Under the pieces are notes generated by a model. The model saw only the letters and a program-made list of their open reading frames with translations, did no database searches and was not told the origin of the DNA. DNA of 64,000 nucleotides from Bog-473 sp963791995 (lineage in GTDB: Bacteria; Actinomycetota; Acidimicrobiia; Acidimicrobiales; RAAP-2): positions 62,001 to 126,000 of the forward strand of contig CAWBUQ010000023.1 of the NCBI GenBank assembly GCA_963791995.1, written 5' to 3'. Every line of letters begins with the position of its first letter. Positions within the stretch are counted from its first letter, which is position 1. Made by a program: the position numbers and the translations under genes. Of this stretch, positions 44,147-51,865 are shown in pieces.

Positions 44147-45295
44147 GTGATCGAGAGCGACGAGCATCAGCTGTTTCGCAAGACGCTCCGGAGCCTGTTC
44201 GAACGGGAGATCGAGCCCCACGTCGACGAGTGGGAGGCAGCCCGCACCTTCCCCGCCCACGAGCTCTTTCCCAAGCTGGCTGCGGTCGGGCTGTTCGGGC
44301 TGGAGTACGACGAGGCCTTCGGCGGCATGGGGGCGGACCACAGCTACACCCTGATCGCGGGCGAGGAGATGGGACGCATCAGCTGCGGCGGGGTGCCCAT
44401 GGCCATGGCCGTGCAGATGGCGATGTCGACGCCGGCCCTGGCCCGCTTCGGTTCGGCCGAGCTGAAGGAGCAGTATCTCGCACCGGCTGTCCGCGGCGAG
44501 GTGGTGACCTCCATCGCGGTGACCGAACCCGACGCCGGCAGCGACGTGGCGGGAATCCGAACCCGGGCCGTGCGCGACGGCGACGAATGGGTGATCAACG
44601 GCGCCAAGCTCTTCATCACCAACGGCACCCAGGCTGACTGGCTGTGCCTGCTGGCGCGCACCTCCGACGAGCCGGGTTCTCACTCCATGTCGCTCATCGT
44701 GGTCCCGACGTCGCTTCCCGGCGTCGCCGTCTCGCGCAAGCTCGAGAAGCTGGGCATGTGGTCGAGTGACACCGCAGAGCTGTCCTTCACCGACGTGCGC
44801 GTTCCCGTCGCCAACACCATCGGCGAGGTCGGGCGCGGCTTCCAACAGCAGATGGTCCAGTTCCAGGCCGAGCGCCTGATGACCTTCTACAAGCAGGTCG
44901 GCTCCATTGAGCTGGCGCTCGAGCGCACCAAGTCCTACCTCAAGGAGCGCCACGCCTTCGGCGCTCCCCTGCTGGCCAACCAGCACCTCCAATTCGTCCT
45001 CGCCGAGCTGGCTGCTCGACACGACGTCTTGAAGCAGTACGCACGCACGACCGCCGACGCCGTCCTGCGCGGCGAGGACGCCACCCGCTACGCCACGATC
45101 GGCAAACTGCTGGGCTCACGCCTCCAGCGCGAAGTCGCGGATTGCGCCGTGCAGTTCCACGGCGGCATGGGCTACATGGACGAGAACTGGACCTCGCGGT
45201 ACTTCCGCGACACGCGGCTCGATTCCATCGGGGCCGGGGCCGACGAGGTCATGTTGCGCATCCTGGCCCGGATGGACGGCTACTCCGCCGAGTAG
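44147..45295 (+). CDS. Acyl-CoA dehydrogenase
   Basis: FAD-dependent acyl-CoA dehydrogenase of 382 residues, producing a 2-enoyl-CoA. Signature stretches are IAVTEPDAGSDVAGIRTRAV, GDEWVINGAKLFITNGTQAD, LGMWSSDTAELSFTDVRVPV, and RHAFGAPLLANQHLQFVLAE with the C-terminal CAVQFHGGMGYMDENWTSRY. The catalytic base is probably Glu in GAGADEVMLRILARMDGYS, the usual loop for medium-chain, branched-chain (AtuD/LiuA-like) enzymes being similar. GTG 44147 is leaderless. It is divergent from the carboxylase operon and so is the natural supplier of its enoyl-CoA substrate. Confidence 0.9.
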   Translation: MIESDEHQLFRKTLRSLFEREIEPHVDEWEAARTFPAHELFPKLAAVGLFGLEYDEAFGGMGADHSYTLIAGEEMGRISCGGVPMAMAVQMAMSTPALARFGSAELKEQYLAPAVRGEVVTSIAVTEPDAGSDVAGIRTRAVRDGDEWVINGAKLFITNGTQADWLCLLARTSDEPGSHSMSLIVVPTSLPGVAVSRKLEKLGMWSSDTAELSFTDVRVPVANTIGEVGRGFQQQMVQFQAERLMTFYKQVGSIELALERTKSYLKERHAFGAPLLANQHLQFVLAELAARHDVLKQYARTTADAVLRGEDATRYATIGKLLGSRLQREVADCAVQFHGGMGYMDENWTSRYFRDTRLDSIGAGADEVMLRILARMDGYSAE

Positions 45296-45314
45296 CACCC
45301 GCGGCGCCGGGACT

Positions 45315-46139
45315 CTAGGTGTGCCGGAACACCGCCTGGCCGCCACCACTGGCCACCAGGCGACGGTCGCTCGTCCAGACCCTGCCCGTCCACGAGAGCA
45401 GGCCCGCATGGGCCACCGGCGAATGCGCGTCGAGCAAGAGCCACTCCGACGAGCCGCCTGGATACTGGAACGACGCGTACAGATCCAGGCTCGGTGCGAT
45501 GAAGGGTGGCTCGAGATACATGTGCGGGCGCGACCCGGCCGGCCAACTCCCCACGTCGAGCACGACGAGCGAGCGCGCCGCGTCAACCCACGGGTCGTCG
45601 AAGGTGGCGGCGGGCCGGCAGCGCACCCAGGTCCGCCATGTGGGCGGCAAGGGATCCGATGGGGGCCAGGTCTCTGACCACTCGATCATCTTCTGGTCGA
45701 AGTTGTCCCAGAACGCGTAGCCGGGTCCCTCGTCCTCGGGCCACAGGTCGGCACGCGCCGGCAGCTCGTCGGGACCCGGGACGTCGGGCGGGGAGGTGTC
45801 CTCGTGCTCGAGTCCCGCCACATCGCCGACCGACCACACCATGGCGTCGAGCACGGGCCGACCCTCCTGGCTCATCTCGACGCGTTGTGCGAGCACGGTG
45901 CGACCGGCGCGCAACGGCGTGACCACGAGGTCGACCGGCGCGAACGCGGCGACCGAGAGGTAGTGGCAGTAGAAGCTGGCGGGCCGCACCAGCGGACTCT
46001 CGGCTCCTGCGGCTCGCAGGGCAATGGCTGCGACATACCCCCCGCACGGGCCCCAGATCTCCCAGTCCCGGTGGACCATCGCCGTGTGCCGTCCCTCGGC
46101 GACCTGTTCGGTGGCGGTCTGCGCCGCGAGATCACCCAT
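45315..46139 (-). CDS. Acyl-CoA thioesterase family protein (double hot-dog)
   Basis: TesB-like protein of 274 residues that would hydrolyse an acyl-CoA to the free acid. Features: WEIWGPCGGYVAAIALRAAG, containing the helix of the first hot-dog fold; SFYCHYLSVAAFAPVDLVVT with its strand; RTVLAQRVEMSQEGRPVLDA; and the second fold PHMYLEPPFIAPSLDLYASF with WLLLDAHSPVAHAGLLSWTG. The latter matches actinobacterial thioesterase-family proteins linked to acyl-CoA clusters. Its start overlaps the end of the GNAT gene by 8 bp, so it is second in a two-gene operon converging on the acyl-CoA dehydrogenase (19 bp apart). Confidence 0.83.
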   Translation of the reverse strand: MGDLAAQTATEQVAEGRHTAMVHRDWEIWGPCGGYVAAIALRAAGAESPLVRPASFYCHYLSVAAFAPVDLVVTPLRAGRTVLAQRVEMSQEGRPVLDAMVWSVGDVAGLEHEDTSPPDVPGPDELPARADLWPEDEGPGYAFWDNFDQKMIEWSETWPPSDPLPPTWRTWVRCRPAATFDDPWVDAARSLVVLDVGSWPAGSRPHMYLEPPFIAPSLDLYASFQYPGGSSEWLLLDAHSPVAHAGLLSWTGRVWTSDRRLVASGGGQAVFRHT

Positions 46140-46689
46140 GGGCGCGCCGGGCCTTCCACTGCTCGTGGGTCAGCTCGGTGACGGCGACCTCTTCGCCGCG
46201 CGGGCCCGTCGTCTCGAGACAGCGCGAGAAGCCGAGGCGTGCCATGACGCGACCGGACGCAACGTTCTCTGGTTCGTAGATGCTGACGATCCGGGAGAGG
46301 CCGCCCGTGGTGAAGCCGAAGTCGACCGCGGCGGCGCCGGCCTCGGTCGCCAGACCCTTCCCCCATTGCGCGTGCACCAGACGCCACCCGACTTCGACGG
46401 CGGGCAGGATCTCGGGCAAGAAGTGCGGCACGGCCAACCCGGCCCAGCCCAGCATGGTGCCGTTCGCCCGGTCCACCAGAGCCTCGATCCCGAAGCCGTC
46501 GCTCTCGTAACGCGTCAGCACACGCTCGAGGAACTGGCCCGTCTCCTCCTTGGTCATGCCCTTGCGCAACGGGTACCACCAGAAGCTCTCTTCGGCATGG
46601 ATCGCGGCCAGTTCGTCGAGGTCGCCGAGGACGAAGGGCCGCAGCACGAGGCGCTCGGTGACAAGCGTGGGAATGCCGGGATGCGCCAT
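46132..46689 (-). CDS. GNAT-family N-acetyltransferase (RimJ/RimL-like)
   Basis: Acetyltransferase of 185 residues. The opening TLVTERLVLRPFVLGDLDEL is the classic family start; the acetyl-CoA region is AVEVGWRLVHAQWGKGLATE (Q-W-G-K-G-L-A, a full pyrophosphate-binding loop), and the end is VSIYEPENVASGRVMARLGF. Start ATG 46689 yields the exact RimJ/RimL length. It is the first gene of an operon with the thioesterase downstream (8-bp overlap). The substrate is unknown. No promoter motif is obvious upstream. Confidence 0.88.
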   Translation of the reverse strand: MAHPGIPTLVTERLVLRPFVLGDLDELAAIHAEESFWWYPLRKGMTKEETGQFLERVLTRYESDGFGIEALVDRANGTMLGWAGLAVPHFLPEILPAVEVGWRLVHAQWGKGLATEAGAAAVDFGFTTGGLSRIVSIYEPENVASGRVMARLGFSRCLETTGPRGEEVAVTELTHEQWKARRAHG

Positions 46690-46728
46690 TGGTCGTTCGA
46701 TGAGTCAGCCGGTCACCGGGTGGCGCGC

Positions 46729-46998
46729 TCAGCCGAGCGGCAGCCCAGGGGCGTCGGCCAGCGACGGGTCGCGGCCGGGTCGGGCGGTGGGTGCGTAGAG
46801 CTGACCGGGCCGGAAGGAGCGCACCGAGCGGTCCCCGGCCCGCCCGCCGACCACCTCCACCCACTCGTCGCCGGTCTCGCCGTTGACCACGTGCGCCACG
46901 AACTCCCAGGAGGCGCCGCGCAGGCGGGTCCCGTCCACCTGCACCGGGTCGCCCGGGTGCAGGCCGGCCCATGTGGTGTTCCGGCGCAGGTCAGCCAC
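46729..46998 (-). CDS. Small hypothetical protein, about 90 residues
   Basis: I do not recognise the family by function. From GTG 46998 it reads ADLRRNTTWAGLHPGDPVQV, then ASWEFVAHVVNGETGDEWVE and GDRSVRSFRPGQLYA, a compact beta-rich (SH3- or Tudor-like) pattern of alternating strands with two conserved Trp residues. The rest is a Pro/Asp tail (PGRDPSLADAPGLPLG). The in-frame TTG at 47061 would add 21 residues of poor quality. There is no signal sequence. Context gives no function. Confidence 0.55.
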   Translation of the reverse strand: MADLRRNTTWAGLHPGDPVQVDGTRLRGASWEFVAHVVNGETGDEWVEVVGGRAGDRSVRSFRPGQLYAPTARPGRDPSLADAPGLPLG

Positions 46999-47123
46999 CG
47001 GCCGGGACCGGACCTGGAGCCTGCATGAGCCCGGGCACGGGCGCGGGCACAGCCAGAGCAAGAAGCATCGGTCTCTTTTCTACAGGCTGGCGAGGATGGT
47101 CCGGTGCGTGAGCACCCTCGTCC

Positions 47124-47129
47124 TATCCT
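47124..47129 (+). promoter_or_regulatory. -10 element TATCCT, leaderless nuclease gene
   Basis: TATCCT ends 7 nt before ATG 47137. Confidence 0.55.
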
Positions 47130-47136
47130 GAACCGC

Positions 47137-47907
47137 ATGGCGCTCGCTCCACCGCGGACTCTCACGCCATCGAAGGTCACGGCCTTCACCAACTGTCCCC
47201 TGGCCTTCCGTTTCTCGCAGATCGAGCGGCTGCCCGAGCCACCGTCCCCCCATGCGGTGAAGGGCACCCTGGTGCACACCGCGCTCGAGGGGCTGTTCTG
47301 GCACCACGGACCGGGTGGGCGGACCCCCGGCGCGGCGGCCGACGAGCTCGAGCGGGCCTGGCGCGAGATCCAGCACGACGAGGAGTTCGTGCAACTCGAG
47401 CTGGACGCCGAGAGTGCCGAGCAGTTCCTGGCCGACGCCAGGAGCCTCGTCGACAACTACTTCACGCTGGAGGACCCCAACGAGGCTCGCGCCGTGGGTG
47501 TCGAGCTCGGCGTCGAAACCACCGTCGACGGGATGCGTCTGCGCGGCATCATCGACCGGCTCGACGTCACCGAGGACGGCGGCCTCATCGTGGTCGACTA
47601 CAAGACCGGTCGCGCCCCGTCCGAGCGCTTCGAGCGTGGCAGCCTCGGTGGGGTCCAGACCTACGCGCTGTTGTGCGAGAGCCTGCTGGGCCGGGCGCCA
47701 GCCGAGGTCAGGCTGCTCTACCTGCGCCAGCCCATCGCCATTGCCGCGGTGCCCTCGGAGCAGAGCATCCGGGGCCAGCGCAAGCGAGCCGTCGCGGTGT
47801 GGAGCGCAATCGAGCGCGCCTGTGACGCGGAGGACTTCCGGCCGCACGTCGGCCCGCTGTGCGACCACTGCCACTTCAAGTCCGTGTGCCCCGCCTTCGC
47901 CGTGTGA
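47137..47907 (+). CDS. PD-(D/E)XK nuclease family protein (RecB/Cas4-like, Fe-S)
   Basis: DNA exonuclease domain of 256 residues. The catalytic signature is intact: GTLVHTALEGLFWHHG (motif with His), GIIDRLDVTEDGG (Asp), and LIVVDYKTGRAPSERF (the D-x-K motif), followed by GGVQTYALLCESLLGRAP (Q-x-x-x-Y). Four Cys residues suitable for a 4Fe-4S cluster are FTNCPLAFRF near the N-terminus and CDHCHFKSVC at the C-terminus, as in AddB and Cas4. Stand-alone actinobacterial RecB-like proteins of this kind are thought to act in repair. No cas genes are nearby, so it is not CRISPR-associated here. The ATG is leaderless and is followed after 10 bp by the PAP2 gene. Confidence 0.87.
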   Translation: MALAPPRTLTPSKVTAFTNCPLAFRFSQIERLPEPPSPHAVKGTLVHTALEGLFWHHGPGGRTPGAAADELERAWREIQHDEEFVQLELDAESAEQFLADARSLVDNYFTLEDPNEARAVGVELGVETTVDGMRLRGIIDRLDVTEDGGLIVVDYKTGRAPSERFERGSLGGVQTYALLCESLLGRAPAEVRLLYLRQPIAIAAVPSEQSIRGQRKRAVAVWSAIERACDAEDFRPHVGPLCDHCHFKSVCPAFAV

Positions 47908-47917
47908 CGATCCAACC

Positions 47918-48550
47918 GTGAGCACCCTGGACCAGGCGGTCGACGCCGCCTTCGACCCGTTCCGGGGCCGGCCCGAGATCGATCGGGCCGCAGCCGTCAT
48001 CTCGAACCTCGCGGACTACGGGCTCGTCTGGGTCGTCCTGGCCGGGCTCAAGGCGCGTCGCCGCGGGCCCGACCGGCGCCGGGCCGTCGTGGCCCTGGCC
48101 GCCGCCGGCTTCTCGTCCCTCATCGTGAGCCGGGTCGTCAAGCAGGCCGTGGAGCGCCAGCGGCCCGACGACCACCTCGAGGCCACGGTGCGCACGCCGT
48201 CGAGCAGCAGCTTCCCGAGCGGCCACACGCTCGCTGCCTTCTGCACGGCCTTCGTGCTCGCCAACTCCGACGCCGAGACGGTGGCCAATGTCGGCTTCGC
48301 CACCGCGGTCGCCGCCAGCCGTGTGCACCTGCGTGCCCACCATCCGACCGACGTGTTGGGCGGCGCCGCGATCGGCTCGGTACTCGGCCTCGGTCTGCGG
48401 CCCATCGTCAATGCCGTAGCACCCGGGAGGGCGGGCCGGCGCCGGGGGAACGGGAAAGGCGTCGGGCCCACACGGCGCACGCTGGGCCGCAGCGGCGCGT
48501 CCCCCAGTCAGGGAATGGCCTCCGACGGCGCCGTGTTGCACTGGTTGTGA
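47918..48550 (+). CDS. PAP2-superfamily phosphatase
   Basis: Membrane-associated phosphatidic-acid or polyprenyl-pyrophosphate phosphatase, about 210 residues. The three motifs of the family are KQAVERQRP (K-x6-R-P), SSFPSGHTLAAFCTAFV (P-S-G-H) and SRVHLRAHHPTDVLGGAAIG (S-R-x5-H-x3-D). At least four hydrophobic segments frame them. The C-terminus is Arg/Gly-rich and may be disordered. GTG 47918 lies 10 bp after the nuclease stop. Its own stop overlaps the DsbA-like start (GTGA), so it is coupled to that gene. Confidence 0.85.
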   Translation: MSTLDQAVDAAFDPFRGRPEIDRAAAVISNLADYGLVWVVLAGLKARRRGPDRRRAVVALAAAGFSSLIVSRVVKQAVERQRPDDHLEATVRTPSSSSFPSGHTLAAFCTAFVLANSDAETVANVGFATAVAASRVHLRAHHPTDVLGGAAIGSVLGLGLRPIVNAVAPGRAGRRRGNGKGVGPTRRTLGRSGASPSQGMASDGAVLHWL

Positions 48551-49153
48551 CCACGTTCGCCGTCAACTGGGATTACCGGTGCCCCTTTGCCCGCAATGCC
48601 CATGAACACCTCGTCGCCGCGTCTGGCCGACGGTGCGGACGCCGACTGGGACGTGACGTTCTTGCCCTTCTCGCTGAGCCAGGTGCACGTGCCCGAGGGT
48701 GGCATCGCGGTCTGGGACGACCCGGCGAAGGCGGCGGATCTCCTCGCCCTGGCATCGGGGGTGGTCGTGCGTGACCAGTACCCGGACCGTTTCTTGGACG
48801 CGCACCTCGCGCTGTTCGCGGCGCGCCACGACGAGGGTCTCGATCTTCGGCTGCCAGAGGTGGTCGCGGGCGTGCTCGACGGCGTCGGGCTGCCGGGTTC
48901 GAAGATCGTCGCGGAGGCCCAAAGCGGCCAGCCGGTCGCCGAGATCAAAGCCGCCCATGAAAAGGCCGTCTCGGAGTGGGAGGCGTGGGGCGTCCCGACG
49001 TTCGTCGTGGGGGATGCCGCCGTGTTCGTGCGCCTGATGAGCCGTCCCGGCGGGGACGCCGCGCTGGCGCGGCGGACCATCGACGGGGTGCTCGCCATCT
49101 TCGACACACTGCCGGACCTCAACGAGTTCAAGCACACCTCGCTCTCGCACTGA
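48547..49153 (+). CDS. DsbA-family thioredoxin-fold protein; one frameshift
   Basis: Cytoplasmic DsbA/2-hydroxychromene-2-carboxylate isomerase-like protein of about 200 residues. The start FAVNWDYRCPFARNAHEHLV carries the thioredoxin active-site region, with one Cys (Y-R-C-P-F) rather than C-x-x-C, so disulfide exchange would be glutathione/mycothiol-transferase-like at best. A one-base change near 48620 leads to ADWDVTFLPFSLSQVHVPEG, then AHEKAVSEWEAWGVPTFVVG (the cis-Pro loop G-V-P-T) and a helical end. GTG 48547 overlaps the PAP2 stop. It is followed by a strong terminator. Confidence 0.78.
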
Positions 49154-49179
49154 GCTGCGCCACCGTGGTGGCGCAGCTC
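49152..49179. terminator. Bidirectional terminator hairpin
   Basis: A perfect stem of 12-13 bp (GAGCTGCGCCAC / GTGGCGCAGCTC) with a very short loop, between the convergent DsbA-like and LLM genes. Neither side has a U-tract. Confidence 0.75.
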
Positions 49180-49180
49180 G

Positions 49181-50101
49181 TCAGGAGCGGGCGAGCGCGC
49201 TGAGCAACGCGAGGCCGCGCTTTCGTTCTTCGGCATCGCCGACGATCGACGCGACGAAGTCGGTCGCGCCCGCGTCAGCGAGCCGCACGATGGCTGCCTC
49301 GACGGCCTCCTCGTCGCCGACGAAGCCGATGTCGGCCGCGGCCGACGCTCCCTCCAGCTCCAGCATCGCCTTGTACGAGGGCAGGTTCGGGTAGATCGAG
49401 AACACTTCGTTGATGCGCTCTTTGGCGCGGTCTGGATCCGCCGTGACCGCGACCGGCAAGGACACCACCACCCGCGGCGCGGGGCGACCGGCCGCCTCGG
49501 CGGCGGCGACGATGGTCGGTGCCGTGTGGCTCCCGATCGTGGCGGTCCCGGTCATCCACGTGATGGTGCCGTCAGCGAGCGTGCCCGCCAACTTGAGCAT
49601 GGCCGGCCCGAGTGCGGCGACCAGGACGGGCGGTGCAGACACGCCGGACACGTCGATGGGGGCGAACGCATTGGTGGTGACCCGTTCGCCCTGGCTCGAG
49701 ACCGTCTCGCCGCGGAGGAGCGGCAGAAGGGAGGACAGGTACTCCTTCATGTAGCCGGCGGGCTTGTCGAAGCTCATCCCCCACATGCCTTCGATGACGA
49801 CCTGGTGCGAGAGCCCGATTCCGAGCAAGAGCCGGTTCTCCGTCGCCCACTGCACCGTGAGTGCTTGCTGGGCCAGCATCATGGGGTGGCGCGGGTAGAT
49901 CGGGACCACACCGGTGCCGAGCCCGATACCGGGTACTCGTGAGCCCGCCGTCGCGAGCAACGTCAGGGTGTCAGGTCCGAAGATCTGGGCGGCGAATGCG
50001 TGGTCCAGGCCGGCATCAGCGAAGCGCTGCAGGTCGGCCACCGTGCCGGCGAGTGGCTGGTCGACGTCGATCGAGGTCCCGATCCGCAACGGTTTGGCCA
50101 T
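49181..50101 (-). CDS. LLM-class F420-dependent oxidoreductase
   Basis: Luciferase-like barrel protein of 306 residues. Typical segments: LQRFADAGLDHAFAAQIFGP, VPGIGLGTGVVPIYPRHPMM, LLLGIGLSHQVVIEGMWGMS, the APPVLVAALGPAMLKLAGTL strand with the conserved GP, and ADGTITWMTG. These match actinobacterial F420-dependent (TIGR-style) LLM enzymes, which reduce or oxidise hydrophobic substrates. The ATG has AGGGAG about 11 nt upstream. Single gene, converging with the DsbA-like gene across a hairpin. Use of F420 rather than FMN is inferred from the lineage. Confidence 0.87.
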   Translation of the reverse strand: MAKPLRIGTSIDVDQPLAGTVADLQRFADAGLDHAFAAQIFGPDTLTLLATAGSRVPGIGLGTGVVPIYPRHPMMLAQQALTVQWATENRLLLGIGLSHQVVIEGMWGMSFDKPAGYMKEYLSSLLPLLRGETVSSQGERVTTNAFAPIDVSGVSAPPVLVAALGPAMLKLAGTLADGTITWMTGTATIGSHTAPTIVAAAEAAGRPAPRVVVSLPVAVTADPDRAKERINEVFSIYPNLPSYKAMLELEGASAAADIGFVGDEEAVEAAIVRLADAGATDFVASIVGDAEERKRGLALLSALARS

Positions 50102-50120
50102 GTCCTGGTGCTCCCTCGCG

Positions 50121-50126
50121 TAGTCT
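50121..50126 (+). promoter_or_regulatory. -10 element TAGTCT upstream of purK
   Basis: TAGTCT lies 5 nt before a short ATG ORF at 50132 and 60 nt before purK. A CCCCTGCAGGGG palindrome (50161-50172) lies in the leader. Confidence 0.4.
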
Positions 50127-50131
50127 GCCGG

Positions 50132-50239
50132 ATGTGTGCGCCCCCCTGTCTAGGCGAATCCCCCTGCAGGGGCGAGCGACCTGAGCATGCACGACATCGG
50201 GTTCGTCGGGGCGGGCCAGCTGGCGAGAATGGCAGGTGA
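50132..50239 (+). CDS. Candidate leaderless upstream ORF overlapping purK
   Basis: 35 codons, beginning MCAPPCLGESPCRGERPE with three Cys in the first twelve residues. It starts 5 nt after TAGTCT and ends inside purK in a different frame, so translating it could influence purK initiation, which lacks a ribosome site. Supported by spacing only. Confidence 0.3.
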   Translation: MCAPPCLGESPCRGERPEHARHRVRRGGPAGENGR

Positions 50240-51356
50240 GGCGGCCAGCGCGCTCGGCCTCTCCATGGCGGTCCTGGCCGAACGGCCCGACGACGCCGCG
50301 TGCGCGGTGGCGACCGAGGTCCTGATCGGCTCGGCGTTCGTCGAGGCCGACATGCACGCTCTTTCCGAGCGGTGCCGGGTCCTGACGTTCGACCACGAGC
50401 AGGTCGACCTCGGCATCGTTGCCTCGCTCGAGCACGAGGGCGTGGCGGTGCGCCCGGGCACCGGGGCCCTGGAGATGGCGGTGGACAAGGCCCACATGCG
50501 CACCGTGCTCGACGCGGCCGGCGTCCCCGTCCCGTCGTACCGGATCGTCGAAAACGGGCCCGACGCGCTCGGCGACGTCGCATCCTTCGCCGCCGAGCAC
50601 GACTGGCCGGTCGTGATCAAATCCGCCCGGGGCGGCTACGACGGGAAGGGCGTGTGGACGGCGACGAGCCCCGACGAGGCGGCGGCGGTGCTCGGCCACA
50701 TCACCGGCCAGATCGTCGTCGAGGAGCTGGTCCCCCTCGATGCCGAGCTCGCCGTGATGGTCGCCCGCACTCCCTCGGGTTCGTCCGGCGCCTGGCCGGC
50801 CGTCGAAACCGCACAGGTCGACGGCGTGTGCCGCGAAGTGCTGGTGCCGGGCAGGCTCGACCGCCACGTGGTGGAGGCGGCGGGCGCCCTCGGACAGAAG
50901 GTGGCCGAGATCGCGGGCGCCGTCGGCGTCATGGCCGTCGAGTTGTTCTGGTCCACGGGCCGGCTCCTGGTCAACGAGGTCGCCACCCGACCCCACAATT
51001 CAGGCCACTGGACGATCGAGGGTGCGGTCACCTCCCAGTTCGAGAACCACGTGCGCGCCGTGCTCGACGCGCCGCTCGGGTCGAGCGCGGCCCAGCACCC
51101 GCAGGTGGCCAGCGTCAACGTCTTCGGCGGGTCGGCGGGCGAGGATCCCGTCCACCTCCTGGCCCGCGGTCTCGCCGTCGAAGGGGCCCACGTCCACCTC
51201 TATGGCAAGGACGCCAGACCGGGACGCAAACTGGGCCACGTGACCGTGTGCGGGGACGACGCCGAGGGGGTGCGCGCGAGCGCCTGGTCGGCGGCGCTCG
51301 CACTCGGGACGCCGGTGCCCGAGGGCTTCGTGCTCCCCGACGGGGTGCGGTCGTGA
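50187..51356 (+). CDS. purK: 5-(carboxyamino)imidazole ribonucleotide synthase PurK
   Basis: ATP-grasp enzyme of purine biosynthesis that converts aminoimidazole ribonucleotide and bicarbonate into N5-carboxyaminoimidazole ribonucleotide, which PurE (next gene) then mutates. The protein is 389 residues. The opening DIGFVGAGQLARMAGEAASA is diagnostic; the ATP-grasp core includes WPVVIKSARGGYDGKGVWTA and GQIVVEELVPLDAELAVMVA, then VMAVELFWSTGRLLVNEVAT and RPHNSGHWTIEGAVTSQFEN. All are conserved. purK precedes purE with a 4-bp overlap; ATG 50187 matches the family N-terminus. A short leader ORF may precede it. Confidence 0.95.
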   Translation: MHDIGFVGAGQLARMAGEAASALGLSMAVLAERPDDAACAVATEVLIGSAFVEADMHALSERCRVLTFDHEQVDLGIVASLEHEGVAVRPGTGALEMAVDKAHMRTVLDAAGVPVPSYRIVENGPDALGDVASFAAEHDWPVVIKSARGGYDGKGVWTATSPDEAAAVLGHITGQIVVEELVPLDAELAVMVARTPSGSSGAWPAVETAQVDGVCREVLVPGRLDRHVVEAAGALGQKVAEIAGAVGVMAVELFWSTGRLLVNEVATRPHNSGHWTIEGAVTSQFENHVRAVLDAPLGSSAAQHPQVASVNVFGGSAGEDPVHLLARGLAVEGAHVHLYGKDARPGRKLGHVTVCGDDAEGVRASAWSAALALGTPVPEGFVLPDGVRS

Positions 51357-51865
51357 GCGAGTCGACGCCCGTCGTCGCCATCGTGATGGGTAGCTCGTCG
51401 GACCTGCCGGTGATGCAGGGCGCCGCCGAGATGCTCGAGCGCTTCGACGTCCCCTTCGAGGTCCGGGTGGTCTCGGCCCACCGCACGCCGCACGAGATGC
51501 TGGCGTTCGGCCAGGACGCGGCCGGACGGGGGCTGCGCGTGCTGATCGCCGGCGCCGGCGGCGCGGCCCACCTCCCGGGCATGCTGGCCTCGGTGACCCC
51601 GCTCCCCGTCATCGGCGTGCCCGTGGCGCTCTCCCAGCTCGACGGCCTCGACAGCCTGCTCTCCATCGTCCAGATGCCCAAGGGCGTGCCCGTGGCGACG
51701 ATGGCGGTGAACGGCGCCCGCAACGCCGGTCTCCTGGCGGTGCGGATCCTCGCCGTCGCCGACGCCGGCCTCACCGCCAAGATGGAAGCCTTCCAGGCGG
51801 AGATCGCGTCCGACGCCCGGGCTCAGGACGCTGACGTCTCGGGAGGAGCGCGGACCGATGGCTGA
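51353..51865 (+). CDS. purE: 5-(carboxyamino)imidazole ribonucleotide mutase PurE
   Basis: Class I PurE, 170 residues, follows PurK in purine synthesis. The active-site region is VVAIVMGSSSDLPVMQGAAE (S-S-D), FEVRVVSAHRTPHEMLAFGQ (S-A-H-R), VLIAGAGGAAHLPGMLASVT (A-G-G-A-A-H-L-P-G) and a final GLDSLLSIVQMPKGVPVATM. All match the bacterial enzyme, and GTG 51353 overlaps the purK stop. The C-terminus extends a little beyond the core (DARAQDADVSGGARTDG). The following ChbG-like gene overlaps it by 8 bp, so three genes are joined. Confidence 0.95.
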   Translation: MSESTPVVAIVMGSSSDLPVMQGAAEMLERFDVPFEVRVVSAHRTPHEMLAFGQDAAGRGLRVLIAGAGGAAHLPGMLASVTPLPVIGVPVALSQLDGLDSLLSIVQMPKGVPVATMAVNGARNAGLLAVRILAVADAGLTAKMEAFQAEIASDARAQDADVSGGARTDG

